Assembly (NCBI RefSeq): GCF_023716665.1
Contig: NZ_CP071859.1
Coordinates: 2,418,001-2,482,000, forward strand
Length of the DNA: 64,000 nucleotides
Direction: 5' to 3'
Source: Vibrio sp. SCSIO 43135
GTDB taxonomy: Bacteria > Pseudomonadota > Gammaproteobacteria > Enterobacterales > Vibrionaceae
Shown here one piece after another: positions 10,143 to 18,827 of this stretch (the stretch's first letter is position 1; each line of letters begins with the position of its first letter). Position numbers and translations under genes: made by a program. The notes under the pieces were generated by a model. It ran no database searches. It saw only the letters and a program-made list of their open reading frames with translations, and was not told the origin of the DNA.

Positions 10143-10687
10143 TGATTCGCACTATTATTTCTACCCTAGCATTAGTGAGCTGCTCGGTATTGGCAGGCCC
10201 AAAAGTGTTGGTTGAAACCAACCTTGGCCCTTTCACGCTAGAGCTTAACGACCAAAAAGCGCCAATTACAACAGCGAACTTCATCAAGTATGTTGAAGAC
10301 GGAAGCTACATTGGTAGCGTCTTCCATCGCGTGATTCCTGGCTTTATGGCACAGGGCGGTGGCTTTAACCAAAAGATGGACCGCTTACCGACCTATTCTA
10401 GTATCAAAAACGAAGCTTCTAACGGCTTGAAAAACGATACCGCGACCATCGCTATGGCTCGTACTAACGATCCTGATAGTGCAAGTCGCCAGTTCTTCAT
10501 TAACTACAAGAACAACGATTTCCTGAACCAATCAGGTGCTAATGCTGGTTACGCCGTTTTTGGTCAAGTAACTCAAGGCTTTGAAGTGGTTCAAGAGATG
10601 TCTCGTAAACCCACTTCTTCTTTTGGCCGCATGCAAGACGTTCCTGTCGAGCCGATAGTTATCACCAACATCAGCGTGATTAAGTAG
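10142..10687 (+). CDS. ppiA: Periplasmic peptidyl-prolyl cis-trans isomerase (cyclophilin)
   Basis: A 181-residue cyclophilin with a cleavable signal peptide (MIRTIISTLALVSCSVLA). Active-site signature VFHRVIPGFMAQGGGF, then TIAMART, QFFINYKNNDFLN and YAVFGQV are all present and close to E. coli PpiA, so it should catalyse proline isomerisation in the periplasm. It is coupled to yajG by a one-base overlap and sits between yajG and ampG, an insertion relative to the E. coli order. A cysteine in the signal peptide (SC) is not a good lipobox. Confidence 0.9.
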   Translation: MIRTIISTLALVSCSVLAGPKVLVETNLGPFTLELNDQKAPITTANFIKYVEDGSYIGSVFHRVIPGFMAQGGGFNQKMDRLPTYSSIKNEASNGLKNDTATIAMARTNDPDSASRQFFINYKNNDFLNQSGANAGYAVFGQVTQGFEVVQEMSRKPTSSFGRMQDVPVEPIVITNISVIK

Positions 10688-10696
10688 CCCCTCCAA

Positions 10697-10727
10697 GGCT
10701 CTGGATATTGCCAGAGCCTTTTTATTT
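10697..10727 (+). terminator. Terminator between ppiA and ampG
   Basis: GGCTCTGG (10697-10704), a 6-nt loop, CCAGAGCC (10711-10718), then TTTTTATTT. It lies only 17 nt before the ampG start, so ampG either reads through or has its own promoter. Confidence 0.88.
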
Positions 10728-10744
10728 CATAAGGACTTGGCTCT

Positions 10745-12133
10745 ATGTCTCAAAATGCCCAATCATTATCCTGGGTTGAAACCCTACGCAGTTATCTAGA
10801 CCGTCGCCTAATGTGGGTTTTCATGCTCGGGTGTTCGAGCGGATTTCCATGGGTTCTGATTGGCTCGAATATGTCTGGCTGGCTCAAAGATGCAGGCCTA
10901 ACACGTGCAGCCATCGGCTACTTTGGAAGTGTATTTGCGGTATACGCCATTAATTTTTTATGGGCGCCATTAGTAGACCGTGTAAAGCTTCCTGTTTTAC
11001 ACGCTGTATTAGGCCAGCGTCGAAGCTGGATTTTCTTGTGCCAATCTTTCGTGCTGGTATGTACCCTGCTTATTGCGGGCGTCAATCCTGCAGACAACTT
11101 GATGTTCACCTCTATGTTGGCGTTGGCTATTGCAACAGCATCGGCAACTCAGGACATCGCCATTGACGCTTTCCGAATCGATACCTTTCCTAAGTCAGAA
11201 TCGAACAAACTCCCTCAAGCATCAGCCATGGCTGTCATTGGTTGGTGGACTGGTTACTCCTTACCAGGCTATGTTGCCTTTATTAATGCTGACTCAATTG
11301 GCTGGAACGGTGTTTACTATGGGATGGCGATTTTCGTTGCGATTCTAATGGTATTTACTTTACTGGTAGGTGAACCTAAGACTGAACGTGAACGACTTCA
11401 GGCACAAGCCGAGCAACGTCACGAGAAAGTCGTCAGCTCGAAACTTGTAGCTTGGCTAAGTGTCACAGTAGTTGAACCTTTCTTAGATTTCTTTAAGCGC
11501 AACGGCGTACAAGTCGCCATCACACTTTTGCTGTTTGTGTTTCTGTTTAAGATTGGTGAAGCATTCTTGGGCCGAATGTCGATTACATTCTATAAAGAAG
11601 TCGGCTTCAGTAACGAGCAAATCGGCCACTATTCGAAGTTGATTGGCTGGGGAGCAACAATATTCTTCACTCTCGTTGGCAGCATGTTCAACGTTAAGTT
11701 CGGCATAGTGAGAGGCTTAATGATCGGCGGCGTTGCTATGGCAGCGAGCAACTTAATGTTTGCTTGGATCGCGAAAGTAGGTCCAAATGAACACCTATTC
11801 CTTGCAACAATTATCGTCGATAACTTTACGACAGCATTCTCTACGGTTGCCTTTGTTTCTTTCTTAACCGTACTTACAGGCCAAGCATTCTCTGCCACTC
11901 AGTACGCGCTGCTCGCCTCACTCGGTAACTTTGGGCGAACCACGCTTGCTTCATTTAGCGGTGAGCTTGCGGACTACTTAAACGACTGGTCACTGTTCTT
12001 CATCATTACCGCATTAATGGTGATCCCAAGTTTGATCATGCTGTATTCGTTACGGCACTACTTTAGTAATCTGCTTGAACAAGCGAGAGCTCGAGATTCT
12101 GAACCTAACCACCCCATAGAATCTGAAAAGTAA
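10745..12133 (+). CDS. ampG: Muropeptide MFS transporter AmpG
   Basis: Inner-membrane permease of the major facilitator superfamily that imports GlcNAc-1,6-anhydroMurNAc muropeptides for cell-wall recycling. 462 residues, about 12-14 hydrophobic helices. AmpG-like segments are visible: RRLMWVFMLGCSSGFPW at the start, FLWAPLVDRVKLP, LGQRRSW, and the TASATQDIAIDAFRID block around residue 140, which is typical of the family. Same neighbourhood (bolA-yajG-ampG) as E. coli. In some bacteria AmpG is needed for AmpC beta-lactamase induction; no ampR or ampC is in the window. Confidence 0.94.
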   Translation: MSQNAQSLSWVETLRSYLDRRLMWVFMLGCSSGFPWVLIGSNMSGWLKDAGLTRAAIGYFGSVFAVYAINFLWAPLVDRVKLPVLHAVLGQRRSWIFLCQSFVLVCTLLIAGVNPADNLMFTSMLALAIATASATQDIAIDAFRIDTFPKSESNKLPQASAMAVIGWWTGYSLPGYVAFINADSIGWNGVYYGMAIFVAILMVFTLLVGEPKTERERLQAQAEQRHEKVVSSKLVAWLSVTVVEPFLDFFKRNGVQVAITLLLFVFLFKIGEAFLGRMSITFYKEVGFSNEQIGHYSKLIGWGATIFFTLVGSMFNVKFGIVRGLMIGGVAMAASNLMFAWIAKVGPNEHLFLATIIVDNFTTAFSTVAFVSFLTVLTGQAFSATQYALLASLGNFGRTTLASFSGELADYLNDWSLFFIITALMVIPSLIMLYSLRHYFSNLLEQARARDSEPNHPIESEK

Positions 12134-12134
12134 T

Positions 12135-12161
12135 AAAAAGCGGCTTACAAGCCGCTTTTTA
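12135..12161 (+). terminator. Terminator after ampG
   Basis: AAAAAGCGGCTT, 3-4 nt loop, AAGCCGCTTTTT: a symmetrical stem with a T-run, starting one base after the stop codon. Confidence 0.9.
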
Positions 12162-12383
12162 CTTTCACTGTACGGACCAAATAATTCACCAAACAAATAA
12201 TAAAACCAATCTCACATTAATTTGATAGATTTTTTACTCTATTCAGACATATAGTCGTAGTAACTAAAATTGTTGGTTAATCGATAACCATATATTTCAT
12301 AAAACCCACCCCAAAAACCAACAGAGATCACAATAACAATGCAAAATAATGCAACTTGAATTTAGTTCCCCTAAATAAATCGC

Positions 12384-12460
12384 TAATGAGATCTAGATCA
12401 CTATATTTGTTTATTTTTGCACCTTTTATCACTTTTAATTGAGATTTTTATCGCTATTAT
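12384..12460 (+). promoter_or_regulatory. CRP-binding site and promoter of ompK
   Basis: TGAGATCTAGATCACT (12387-12402) differs at two positions from the ideal CRP core TGTGATCTAGATCACA. A TATTAT at 12455-12460 is a fair -10 without a good -35, as expected for an activator-dependent promoter. The centre of the site is about 72 bp upstream of the start predicted from that -10, the classic class I CRP spacing. The rest of the 12162-12529 gap is AT-rich and shows nothing else definite. Confidence 0.65.
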
Positions 12461-12529
12461 GCGCGTCATTCGGATAAGCGTAGCGCACGGATAAGCGCCT
12501 ATAAGCATACAAACATAGAGAGTCCCATT

Positions 12530-13342
12530 ATGCGTAAATCACTTCTAGCTCTTGGCTTGTTAGCAGCAACATCAGCTCCAGTTATGGCAGCAGATTACTC
12601 TGACGGCGATATTCACAAAAACGATTACAAATGGCTTCAATTCAACCTAATGGGTGCAATCAACGAGAAAGGTCCATACGAATCTACTCATGATTACCTA
12701 GAAATGGAATTTGGTGGTCGTTCAGGTATCTTCGATCTTTACGGTTACGTTGATGTATTCAACCTAACTTCAGATTCAAGCAGCGACAAATCTGGTAAAG
12801 ACAAAATCTTTATGAAGTTTGCACCGCGTATGTCTCTAGATGCAGCAACTGGTAAAGACTTATCTTTCGGTCCTGTTCTTGAGACTTACATCGCGTCTGA
12901 AATCAACTGGGATGGCGGTCCAAATGGCGTAAACCTACAAAAAGTAGGTCTAGGCTCTGACATCGATATGCCTTGGTTCGGCAAAATGGGTCTTAACCTT
13001 TACGGTGTATACGATTCAGGTGTTAAAGATTGGAACGGTTTCCAAATCTCTACTAACTGGTTCAAGCCATTCTACTTCTTTGAGAACGGTTCATTCATCT
13101 CTTACCAAGGTTACATCGATTACCAATTCGGTATGCAAGACGAGTACTCTCAGTCTAGCCACGGTGGTGCAATGTACAACGGTATCTACTGGCACTCAGA
13201 TCGCTTTGCGGTTGGCTACGGTCTAAAACTATACAACGACGTATACGGTTTTGCTGATGGCGAGCCTCTACCATGGGATTCAAGCGCAACGGCTGACTCT
13301 TCAGGTGTTGGTCACTACGTAGCTGTAACTTACAAGTTCTAA
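12530..13342 (+). CDS. ompK: Outer membrane protein OmpK (Tsx-like channel)
   Basis: A 270-residue outer-membrane beta-barrel with a 20-residue signal peptide (ends PVMAA). It carries the OmpK pattern closely: DYSDGDIHKNDYKW at the mature N-terminus, SHDYLEMEFGGRSGIFDLYGY-like segment, NWFKPFYFFENGSF, and a C-terminal aromatic-ended strand (VAVTYKF). OmpK belongs to the nucleoside-specific channel (Tsx) family and is known as the KVP40 phage receptor and an abundant antigen of vibrios. The codon use is strongly biased, as for a highly expressed gene. Monocistronic: CRP site upstream, terminator downstream. Confidence 0.95.
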   Translation: MRKSLLALGLLAATSAPVMAADYSDGDIHKNDYKWLQFNLMGAINEKGPYESTHDYLEMEFGGRSGIFDLYGYVDVFNLTSDSSSDKSGKDKIFMKFAPRMSLDAATGKDLSFGPVLETYIASEINWDGGPNGVNLQKVGLGSDIDMPWFGKMGLNLYGVYDSGVKDWNGFQISTNWFKPFYFFENGSFISYQGYIDYQFGMQDEYSQSSHGGAMYNGIYWHSDRFAVGYGLKLYNDVYGFADGEPLPWDSSATADSSGVGHYVAVTYKF

Positions 13343-13361
13343 TTGAACCTTGTAGTATCAG

Positions 13362-13388
13362 AAAATGGCGCCGAATGGCGCCATTTTT
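13362..13388 (+). terminator. Terminator after ompK
   Basis: AATGGCGCC, loop GAAT, GGCGCCATT followed by TTTAT; 9-bp GC-rich stem 20 nt after the stop. Confidence 0.88.
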
Positions 13389-13487
13389 ATTGGCTATTAG
13401 AATTTAACCTTACTTTCCAAACATTTTCATTTGCTTTAGGCTCGCTTCGCATTATCCTTGCCACAAATCATCTATTGAGGCTATACA

Positions 13488-14375
13488 GTGAATATTGTGG
13501 TACTTGGCCCCGGTGCAATTGGCTCACTATGGGCTACGAAACTCCAGCAAGCCGGGCACAATGTCTCTATCTGGGGCAATCAACTCGCTCCCCATCTTAG
13601 CATTCAGCTTGATGAACAACCCAGTATTCAATTTGAGAACAGAAAGGCAGAAAGTGTCGAAAATGCTGACCTTATTCTCGTCACCGTTAAGGCGTGGCAA
13701 GTAAAAGGCGCCCTCGAGCCTTTAATCGCTCATATTCATCCAGAATGCATGTTACTGGTTATGCACAACGGTATGGGAGCAATAGATGAGTTGGCGGGCC
13801 AACTCCAGCAACCTTTACTACTGGCTACCACCACTCATGGAGCATACAAGCCTAATGCTAATCAGGTACTGCATACAGGTCATGGAAGCACACAAGTTGG
13901 CGGTTACAATCTTAAAGGTGAAAAGTGCCAGTTTATCCAAGAAGTGCTCAATCATGCGCTGCCAAGCGTAGTCTGGAACCCTGATATTCAACTGGCATTG
14001 TGGACTAAACTTGCAATCAATTGTGCCATCAATCCTCTTACCGCCATAGAAGGCTGTAAAAACGGCCAGCTCGCGCAGCCTGCATATCAGCCAGTACTCA
14101 AAAACATCGTTGATGAAATTACTTTGGTTATGGAAGCGGAAGATTACGCTATCAGTAATGCAACCCTTTTCAAAAGCGTACAGTCAGTCATTCACAATAC
14201 CGCCGATAACCTATCTTCAATGCATCAAGATGTTTTCTATCACCGAAAAACCGAGATAGACTTTATTACTGGCTATTTACTAAAGAAAGCGCGCGAACAC
14301 GGGATAACGACCCCAGAAAACCAGCGCCTCTATGACAAAATACAAAAACTAGAACGAGATTGGACTCACCAATGA
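13488..14375 (+). CDS. panE: 2-dehydropantoate 2-reductase
   Basis: NADPH-dependent reduction of ketopantoate to pantoate in coenzyme A synthesis. The start is a GTG with TTGAGG seven bases upstream. 295 residues with an N-terminal Rossmann loop VLGPGAIGS (5-13) and the C-terminal helical domain bearing KLAINCAINPLTAIEG, which contains the catalytic lysine and the conserved N-P-L-T. First gene of an overlapping panE-yajL-csdA operon. Confidence 0.94.
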   Translation: MNIVVLGPGAIGSLWATKLQQAGHNVSIWGNQLAPHLSIQLDEQPSIQFENRKAESVENADLILVTVKAWQVKGALEPLIAHIHPECMLLVMHNGMGAIDELAGQLQQPLLLATTTHGAYKPNANQVLHTGHGSTQVGGYNLKGEKCQFIQEVLNHALPSVVWNPDIQLALWTKLAINCAINPLTAIEGCKNGQLAQPAYQPVLKNIVDEITLVMEAEDYAISNATLFKSVQSVIHNTADNLSSMHQDVFYHRKTEIDFITGYLLKKAREHGITTPENQRLYDKIQKLERDWTHQ

Positions 14376-14971
14376 GCAAACGAATTTTAGTGCCTATTGC
14401 TTCCGGCACTGAAGAAATGGAAGCCATCACCATCATTGATACTCTAAGACGCGCAGGCTATGAAGTTGTTGTCGCTAGTGCAGACTTTGAAGGTGAACTG
14501 ACACTGACAGGTTCTCGTTCGATTGTACTGACTGCGGAATGTAAACTGGTCGATGTCGCTGATGATGAATTCGATGCTGTTGTATTACCAGGTGGTGTCG
14601 GTGGTGCAGAAACATTTAGAGACAGCACACTGTTGGTCGAAATCGTTAAGCAACAAATGTACGACGGACGTTTAGTGGCTGCAATCTGCGCGGCACCAGC
14701 ATTGGTGTTGAAGCATCATAACCTTTACCCAGACGCGCTCATGACCTGTCACCCTAGCTTTCAATCTCATATTGATGAGAAGCTGTGGCGTGCAAAACGA
14801 GTGACTATTGACGTCAATCACGACCTAATTACCAGCCAAGGGCCTGGTACAGCGCTTGAGTTCGCCGTCGAAATCATTATCTACCTTTCAGGTAAAGAGC
14901 ATGCATGGAATGTCGCTGAACCAATGATCCCTAACCCAACCCTTCACTATCATAAATTTGGTGATGAATAA
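14372..14971 (+). CDS. yajL: DJ-1/PfpI family protein YajL
   Basis: A 199-residue protein of the DJ-1 superfamily, associated with protection of proteins from oxidative and glyoxal damage; the proposed deglycase activity of the family is debated. The nucleophile is Cys106 in AAICAAPA, with Glu14/15 in SGTEEME as the partner. The start overlaps the panE stop (ATGA), which rules out the four upstream codons. yajL is also beside panE in E. coli. Confidence 0.92.
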   Translation: MSKRILVPIASGTEEMEAITIIDTLRRAGYEVVVASADFEGELTLTGSRSIVLTAECKLVDVADDEFDAVVLPGGVGGAETFRDSTLLVEIVKQQMYDGRLVAAICAAPALVLKHHNLYPDALMTCHPSFQSHIDEKLWRAKRVTIDVNHDLITSQGPGTALEFAVEIIIYLSGKEHAWNVAEPMIPNPTLHYHKFGDE

Positions 14972-16182
14972 TGTTTGATGTTGGCTCGGTACGTGCGCAA
15001 TTTCCTGCACTCACCCAAACAGTAAATCAAGAACCTTTGGTCTATTTGGATAGCGCGGCAACCACACAAAAGCCGCAAGTCGTCATCGATGCTATTACCC
15101 GTTATTACAGTGCTCAAAATGCCAATGTTCATCGCGGCAGCCATAGCTTAACAGCCAATGCTACTAGCCAATTCGAGCAAGCTCGTAAAACCGTCGCTAA
15201 GTTTATCGGAGCAGAGTCTGAAAAAGAGGTCATCTGGACTAGAGGAGCAACAGAGGCCCTAAATCTAATTGCTCAGACCTATGCTCGAAACACACTCAAG
15301 CCAGGCGATGAAATACTCGTCAGCGAAATGGAGCATCACGCCAATATTGTTCCATGGCAAATCGTCGCAGAGCAGACTGGCGCAAAAGTCGTTAAGGTTC
15401 CAATGACGTCTGACTGCCAATTTGATTTAGGCGTTTTTGAGCAAACCATTTCAGAGAAAACCCAGATCGTCGCCCTAGCACACACCACTAATGTGACCGC
15501 CACAAGGCAGCCGATTGAAGAAGTCATCGCTATAGCCCATCGTCACAATGCTGTGGTAGTTATTGACGGTGCACAAGGCATTGTCCACGAAAAAATCGAT
15601 GTATCTCAGCTGGATGCTGACTTTTTTGTGTTTTCCGGCCATAAGCTGTATGCCCCGACCGGCATTGGCGTGCTGTATGGCAAACTTGCTTTGCTTGATG
15701 CCATGCCACCATGGCATGGGGGTGGGAAGATGGTCGAATCCGTCTCTTTCGAAGGCACCACGTTTACCGAGTTACCAGGTAAGTTTGAGGCTGGCACTCC
15801 AAATGTGGCAGGCGCCATCGCTCTAGCTACAGCCATTGAATGGTATAAAGAGTTTAATCTTTCTGATGTAGAACAGCATATTCATCAGTTACAACATGCA
15901 GCCTACCAAGCACTGAGCAACATAGAAGACATCGACATTCTGGGCTATCAACCCAACTCGAGCGTGCTCACCTTCGTCATAGATGGTGTTCATCACCAAG
16001 ATATTGCCACTCTACTCGATCAACAAGGTATTGCTGTCCGCGCCGGCAACCATTGTGCTCACCCCTTAATGGATGCCCTAGGAGTCAAAGGAACCGTGAG
16101 GGTATCTTTTGGTATCTATAACACTCAGCAAGATGTACTACGCCTAGTTTCAGCGATAGAAAAAGCCGTCGATATGCTTTAA
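14971..16182 (+). CDS. csdA: Cysteine desulfurase CsdA (SufS-like, group II)
   Basis: A 403-residue PLP enzyme that takes sulfur from cysteine as a persulfide and forms alanine. Motifs: NVHRGSHSL, TRGATEALN, SEMEHHANIVPW, PLP lysine K225 in SGHKLYAPTG, and catalytic C362 in RAGNHCAHP. The short active-site loop and histidine pair mark it as SufS/CsdA class. Given the adjacent csdE and tcdA on the other strand, CsdA is a better call than SufS, whose partners would be suf genes. Start overlaps the yajL stop by one base. Confidence 0.9.
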   Translation: MFDVGSVRAQFPALTQTVNQEPLVYLDSAATTQKPQVVIDAITRYYSAQNANVHRGSHSLTANATSQFEQARKTVAKFIGAESEKEVIWTRGATEALNLIAQTYARNTLKPGDEILVSEMEHHANIVPWQIVAEQTGAKVVKVPMTSDCQFDLGVFEQTISEKTQIVALAHTTNVTATRQPIEEVIAIAHRHNAVVVIDGAQGIVHEKIDVSQLDADFFVFSGHKLYAPTGIGVLYGKLALLDAMPPWHGGGKMVESVSFEGTTFTELPGKFEAGTPNVAGAIALATAIEWYKEFNLSDVEQHIHQLQHAAYQALSNIEDIDILGYQPNSSVLTFVIDGVHHQDIATLLDQQGIAVRAGNHCAHPLMDALGVKGTVRVSFGIYNTQQDVLRLVSAIEKAVDML

Positions 16183-16205
16183 AACTTTTGCTGCAATAGC
16201 GACAA

Positions 16206-16234
16206 ATAAAAAAGGTTGGCACAGTGCCAACCTT
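16206..16234 (-). terminator. Terminator after csdE (possibly shared with csdA)
   Basis: AAGGTTGGCAC and GTGCCAACCTT form an 11-bp stem with almost no loop spacer. Reading leftward it is followed by TTTTTTATTT; reading rightward by GTGTATTT, so it is strong for csdE and weaker for csdA. Confidence 0.8.
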
Positions 16235-16309
16235 GTGTATTTCAATTACCGTGAATGAGTCACATTACCTTGTGGTGTTATGGGGTTGTGATGCTCTAGG
16301 TTCGTATCG

Positions 16310-16741
16310 TTATAGACTTGCCGCAAGTTTGATTTGCTCAACGATCGCTTTCAGCCCATTTCCCCTAGATGGACTTAAATGGGCAACAAGCCCCAACAGA
16401 TCAAAGTATTCATCGATGTTGAAAGCAGCAATCTCTTCACTGCTCTTGCCTTCATATGCGGCTAATACAATTGCAATCAATCCACGCACAATACGAGCAT
16501 CTGAGTCGGCACAAAAGTACCATTTTCCATCAATATTCTCACTCACTAGCCAAACCGTACTTTCACAGCCTGATACTGTTACTTGATCAGATTTTAGCTC
16601 TTCTGGCATTTTGGGAAGTTTTTTCCCCCACAAGATCACTTGGCGATAGCGCTCTTCCCAGCCTTTAAAGGCTTGCATTGTTTCAGCGATATCTTGCGAA
16701 GAAATATCGCTCCCAAATGGAGATTGAGGAAAATTCGACAT
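16310..16741 (-). CDS. csdE: Sulfur acceptor protein CsdE (SufE family)
   Basis: A 143-residue SufE-like protein that accepts sulfur from CsdA on Cys59 (VSGCEST) and passes it on. The fold signature includes GWEERYRQVILWGKKLP near the N-terminus, a KWYFCADSDARIVRGL segment, and a C-terminal LSPSRGNGLKAI stretch seen in this family. Of two consecutive ATGs I choose the second because GGAG lies six bases upstream of it. It follows tcdA by 17 nt counted from this start and converges with csdA. Confidence 0.9.
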   Translation of the reverse strand: MSNFPQSPFGSDISSQDIAETMQAFKGWEERYRQVILWGKKLPKMPEELKSDQVTVSGCESTVWLVSENIDGKWYFCADSDARIVRGLIAIVLAAYEGKSSEEIAAFNIDEYFDLLGLVAHLSPSRGNGLKAIVEQIKLAASL

Positions 16742-16758
16742 CATCTGCTCCGCTAATA

Positions 16759-17568
16759 TTACTTGCTGTATTTTTGGATAAGCTTTTCGACTATACGCGA
16801 CACGGCGACAAAACCAAACGTCGCAGTCACAACCGTTGCAGCACCGAAACCACTTGCACAGTCCATGCGTTTAGGACCTTCTGCTGTTGATTTTACTCCG
16901 CATACAGATCCATCAGGCTGAGGGTATTTCAACTGCTCAGTAGAGAAAACGCACTCAATGCCAAATTTACGTGCTGGATTGGTTGGAAAGTTGTGATGAC
17001 GACGCAACGTGTCTTTGATCTTCTTAGCGAGTGGATCTTGAATAGTCTTAGTCAAGTCAGCGACTTTAATCTGAGTCGGATCAACTTGGCCGCCTGCACC
17101 ACCTGTCGTAATTACCTTTATTTTGTTACTGCGACAATACGCTAGCAAAGAGGCTTTCGCTCTTACACTATCGATCGCATCAAGCACATAGTCGTACTCT
17201 TTGCTCAAGTACTCGTGTTGATTGTCCGGAGTTATAAAGTCATCAATTAGATTCACTTTACATTCTGGGTTAATAAGCTTAACTCGCTCGGCCATCACTT
17301 CAATTTTGCTCTGGCCAACTGTCCCTGACATCGCATGGATTTGACGGTTGATATTAGTCACGCACACGTCATCCATATCAATTAAGGTTAACTCACCTAC
17401 GCCCGTTCTCGCCAAGGCCTCAACCGCCCAGGAACCAACTCCGCCAATGCCAATGACACAAACATGAGCTGCACGCAGTATTTCCACTTCACTATTTCCG
17501 TAAAGCCTGCGAGTACCACCGAATCGTTGATCGTAATTTTCAGAAGCAGGAGAGTCGAGTTCACGCAT
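16759..17568 (-). CDS. tcdA: tRNA threonylcarbamoyladenosine dehydratase TcdA (CsdL)
   Basis: An E1-like ATP-dependent enzyme that cyclises t6A37 of tRNAs to ct6A. From the ATG giving MRELDSPASENYDQRFGG it has 269 residues, the usual size; 16 more open codons upstream lie over the mltA terminator and are unlikely to be used. Visible: ATP-binding VIGIGGVGSWAVEALAR, IDMDDVCVTNINRQ, and the conserved DAIDSVRAK. TcdA is known to work with the CsdA-CsdE sulfur relay, which matches the neighbouring genes. Confidence 0.93.
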   Translation of the reverse strand: MRELDSPASENYDQRFGGTRRLYGNSEVEILRAAHVCVIGIGGVGSWAVEALARTGVGELTLIDMDDVCVTNINRQIHAMSGTVGQSKIEVMAERVKLINPECKVNLIDDFITPDNQHEYLSKEYDYVLDAIDSVRAKASLLAYCRSNKIKVITTGGAGGQVDPTQIKVADLTKTIQDPLAKKIKDTLRRHHNFPTNPARKFGIECVFSTEQLKYPQPDGSVCGVKSTAEGPKRMDCASGFGAATVVTATFGFVAVSRIVEKLIQKYSK

Positions 17569-17589
17569 ATTGATTGTCCGCTCAGTACA

Positions 17590-17620
17590 AAAAAGAAGAG
17601 TGCGATTTATACGCACTCTT
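17590..17620 (-). terminator. Terminator after mltA
   Basis: Reading leftward AAGAGTGCG, 7-nt loop, CGCACTCTT, then CTTTTTT. It lies between mltA and tcdA, giving tcdA-csdE their own transcription unit. Confidence 0.85.
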
Positions 17621-17654
17621 GATTAAAAAGTCTAGATGAGATCCTCACCGATGG

Positions 17655-18758
17655 TTATTGTAACTTTTCCGGTGGTAACGCCCAAGGGGCTTGTGTTGGA
17701 GAATCTTCAAGCCCTAGCTTCCAGACTCGGCCAAAGTGTTTGTAATGGCCCGCTTCAGTTCCAGCTCTTGGCCCCATACCATGGTAAAGGTCTAGGTGGT
17801 TATCTTTCACCGCACCGCCTGTATCCAACACGATCAAAATCCTTAGTTGGTGCGCGCCGCTCCAAGTACCATCAGTATTGAGCAGTGGCACTTCTGCAAG
17901 AATTGGGGTTCCCATAGGGAATATAGAGCGGTCACCGGCTACCGATGCCATTGGCAGTAACGGAATACCTGCCGACCCTGTTACTGGCGCATCAGCTCTC
18001 GGTTCAAAGAAAACAAATGATGGGTTCTGCTCAAGCAGTTCACGCACCGTCGCTTCGTCGTTCTCTAGAACCCACTCTTTAATCGCCTTCATCGACATTT
18101 TTTCGCGTGGGACTAAATCACGCTCAATCAATACTCTACCAATGCTGACGTAAGCTTTATTGTTTTTACCGCCGTAAGCGAAATACTCTAACGTATCGTC
18201 ATCTTCAAAGTGAACAAAACCACTGCCTTGTACTTCCATTAGAAATGGGTCAATCATATTCGCTGCATAGCCAAGCTCTAGCCCCTTCCCTTCCAACGCT
18301 CCATCATAAATTTGAGCGCGAGTTGGACAATCGCTTTCACAATCCGGCATGGCATATACAGGGTATTTAAACTTTTCGTTTGGCGTATGACGAAGTTCCA
18401 TCACTGGGGAAAAGTATCCAGTGAATAACACATTACCTTTTTTATCTCCGCCACCCAATTGCGCAGTTTGAATACCAAACTGAGCGAGTTCGGATGTATC
18501 ACCACTTTGAAGCGCCCACTCACTGATCCGCTCATACAGTGGTTGGTAAATCTTCGCCATAGACGGCGAGTTGTTGATAACTTCTTCAGATTGTCTTTGG
18601 AACTCAGTAAAATCTTGCGGTTTATCTGAATCAACGGAGGTGACTTTATTTAAAGTGTTAGTGAACTCTTCATCTAAATATTGCTGAGCTCTATCGGTAG
18701 GTTGAGCACAGCCCGCGAGCAGGGCTGTGATGAAAATGGGTACTAGAGGCTTAATCAC
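17655..18758 (-). CDS. mltA: Membrane-bound lytic murein transglycosylase A
   Basis: Cleaves peptidoglycan glycan strands forming 1,6-anhydro-MurNAc ends, the substrates later imported by AmpG. I choose a GTG start: AAGGGA lies 8 nt upstream and it gives a compact lipoprotein signal (IKPLVPIFITALLAGC, lipid Cys17). ATG codons three and thirteen residues upstream have poorer spacing. The 367-residue protein carries GYFSPVMEL, FLMEVQGSG, YVSIGRVL, VFFEP and the LDTGGAVKDNHLDLY segment holding the catalytic aspartate. Confidence 0.93.
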   Translation of the reverse strand: MIKPLVPIFITALLAGCAQPTDRAQQYLDEEFTNTLNKVTSVDSDKPQDFTEFQRQSEEVINNSPSMAKIYQPLYERISEWALQSGDTSELAQFGIQTAQLGGGDKKGNVLFTGYFSPVMELRHTPNEKFKYPVYAMPDCESDCPTRAQIYDGALEGKGLELGYAANMIDPFLMEVQGSGFVHFEDDDTLEYFAYGGKNNKAYVSIGRVLIERDLVPREKMSMKAIKEWVLENDEATVRELLEQNPSFVFFEPRADAPVTGSAGIPLLPMASVAGDRSIFPMGTPILAEVPLLNTDGTWSGAHQLRILIVLDTGGAVKDNHLDLYHGMGPRAGTEAGHYKHFGRVWKLGLEDSPTQAPWALPPEKLQ

Positions 18759-18827
18759 GAAAGTCATCCCTTTTAAATGATACAGCGAGGATGACAAACT
18801 CTAGGCTAAATCTCAATTACCTATTTG

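Noticed and set aside
16224..16586. 120-codon plus-strand frame downstream of csdA
   Set aside because: Mostly antisense to csdE, whose SufE motifs are intact.
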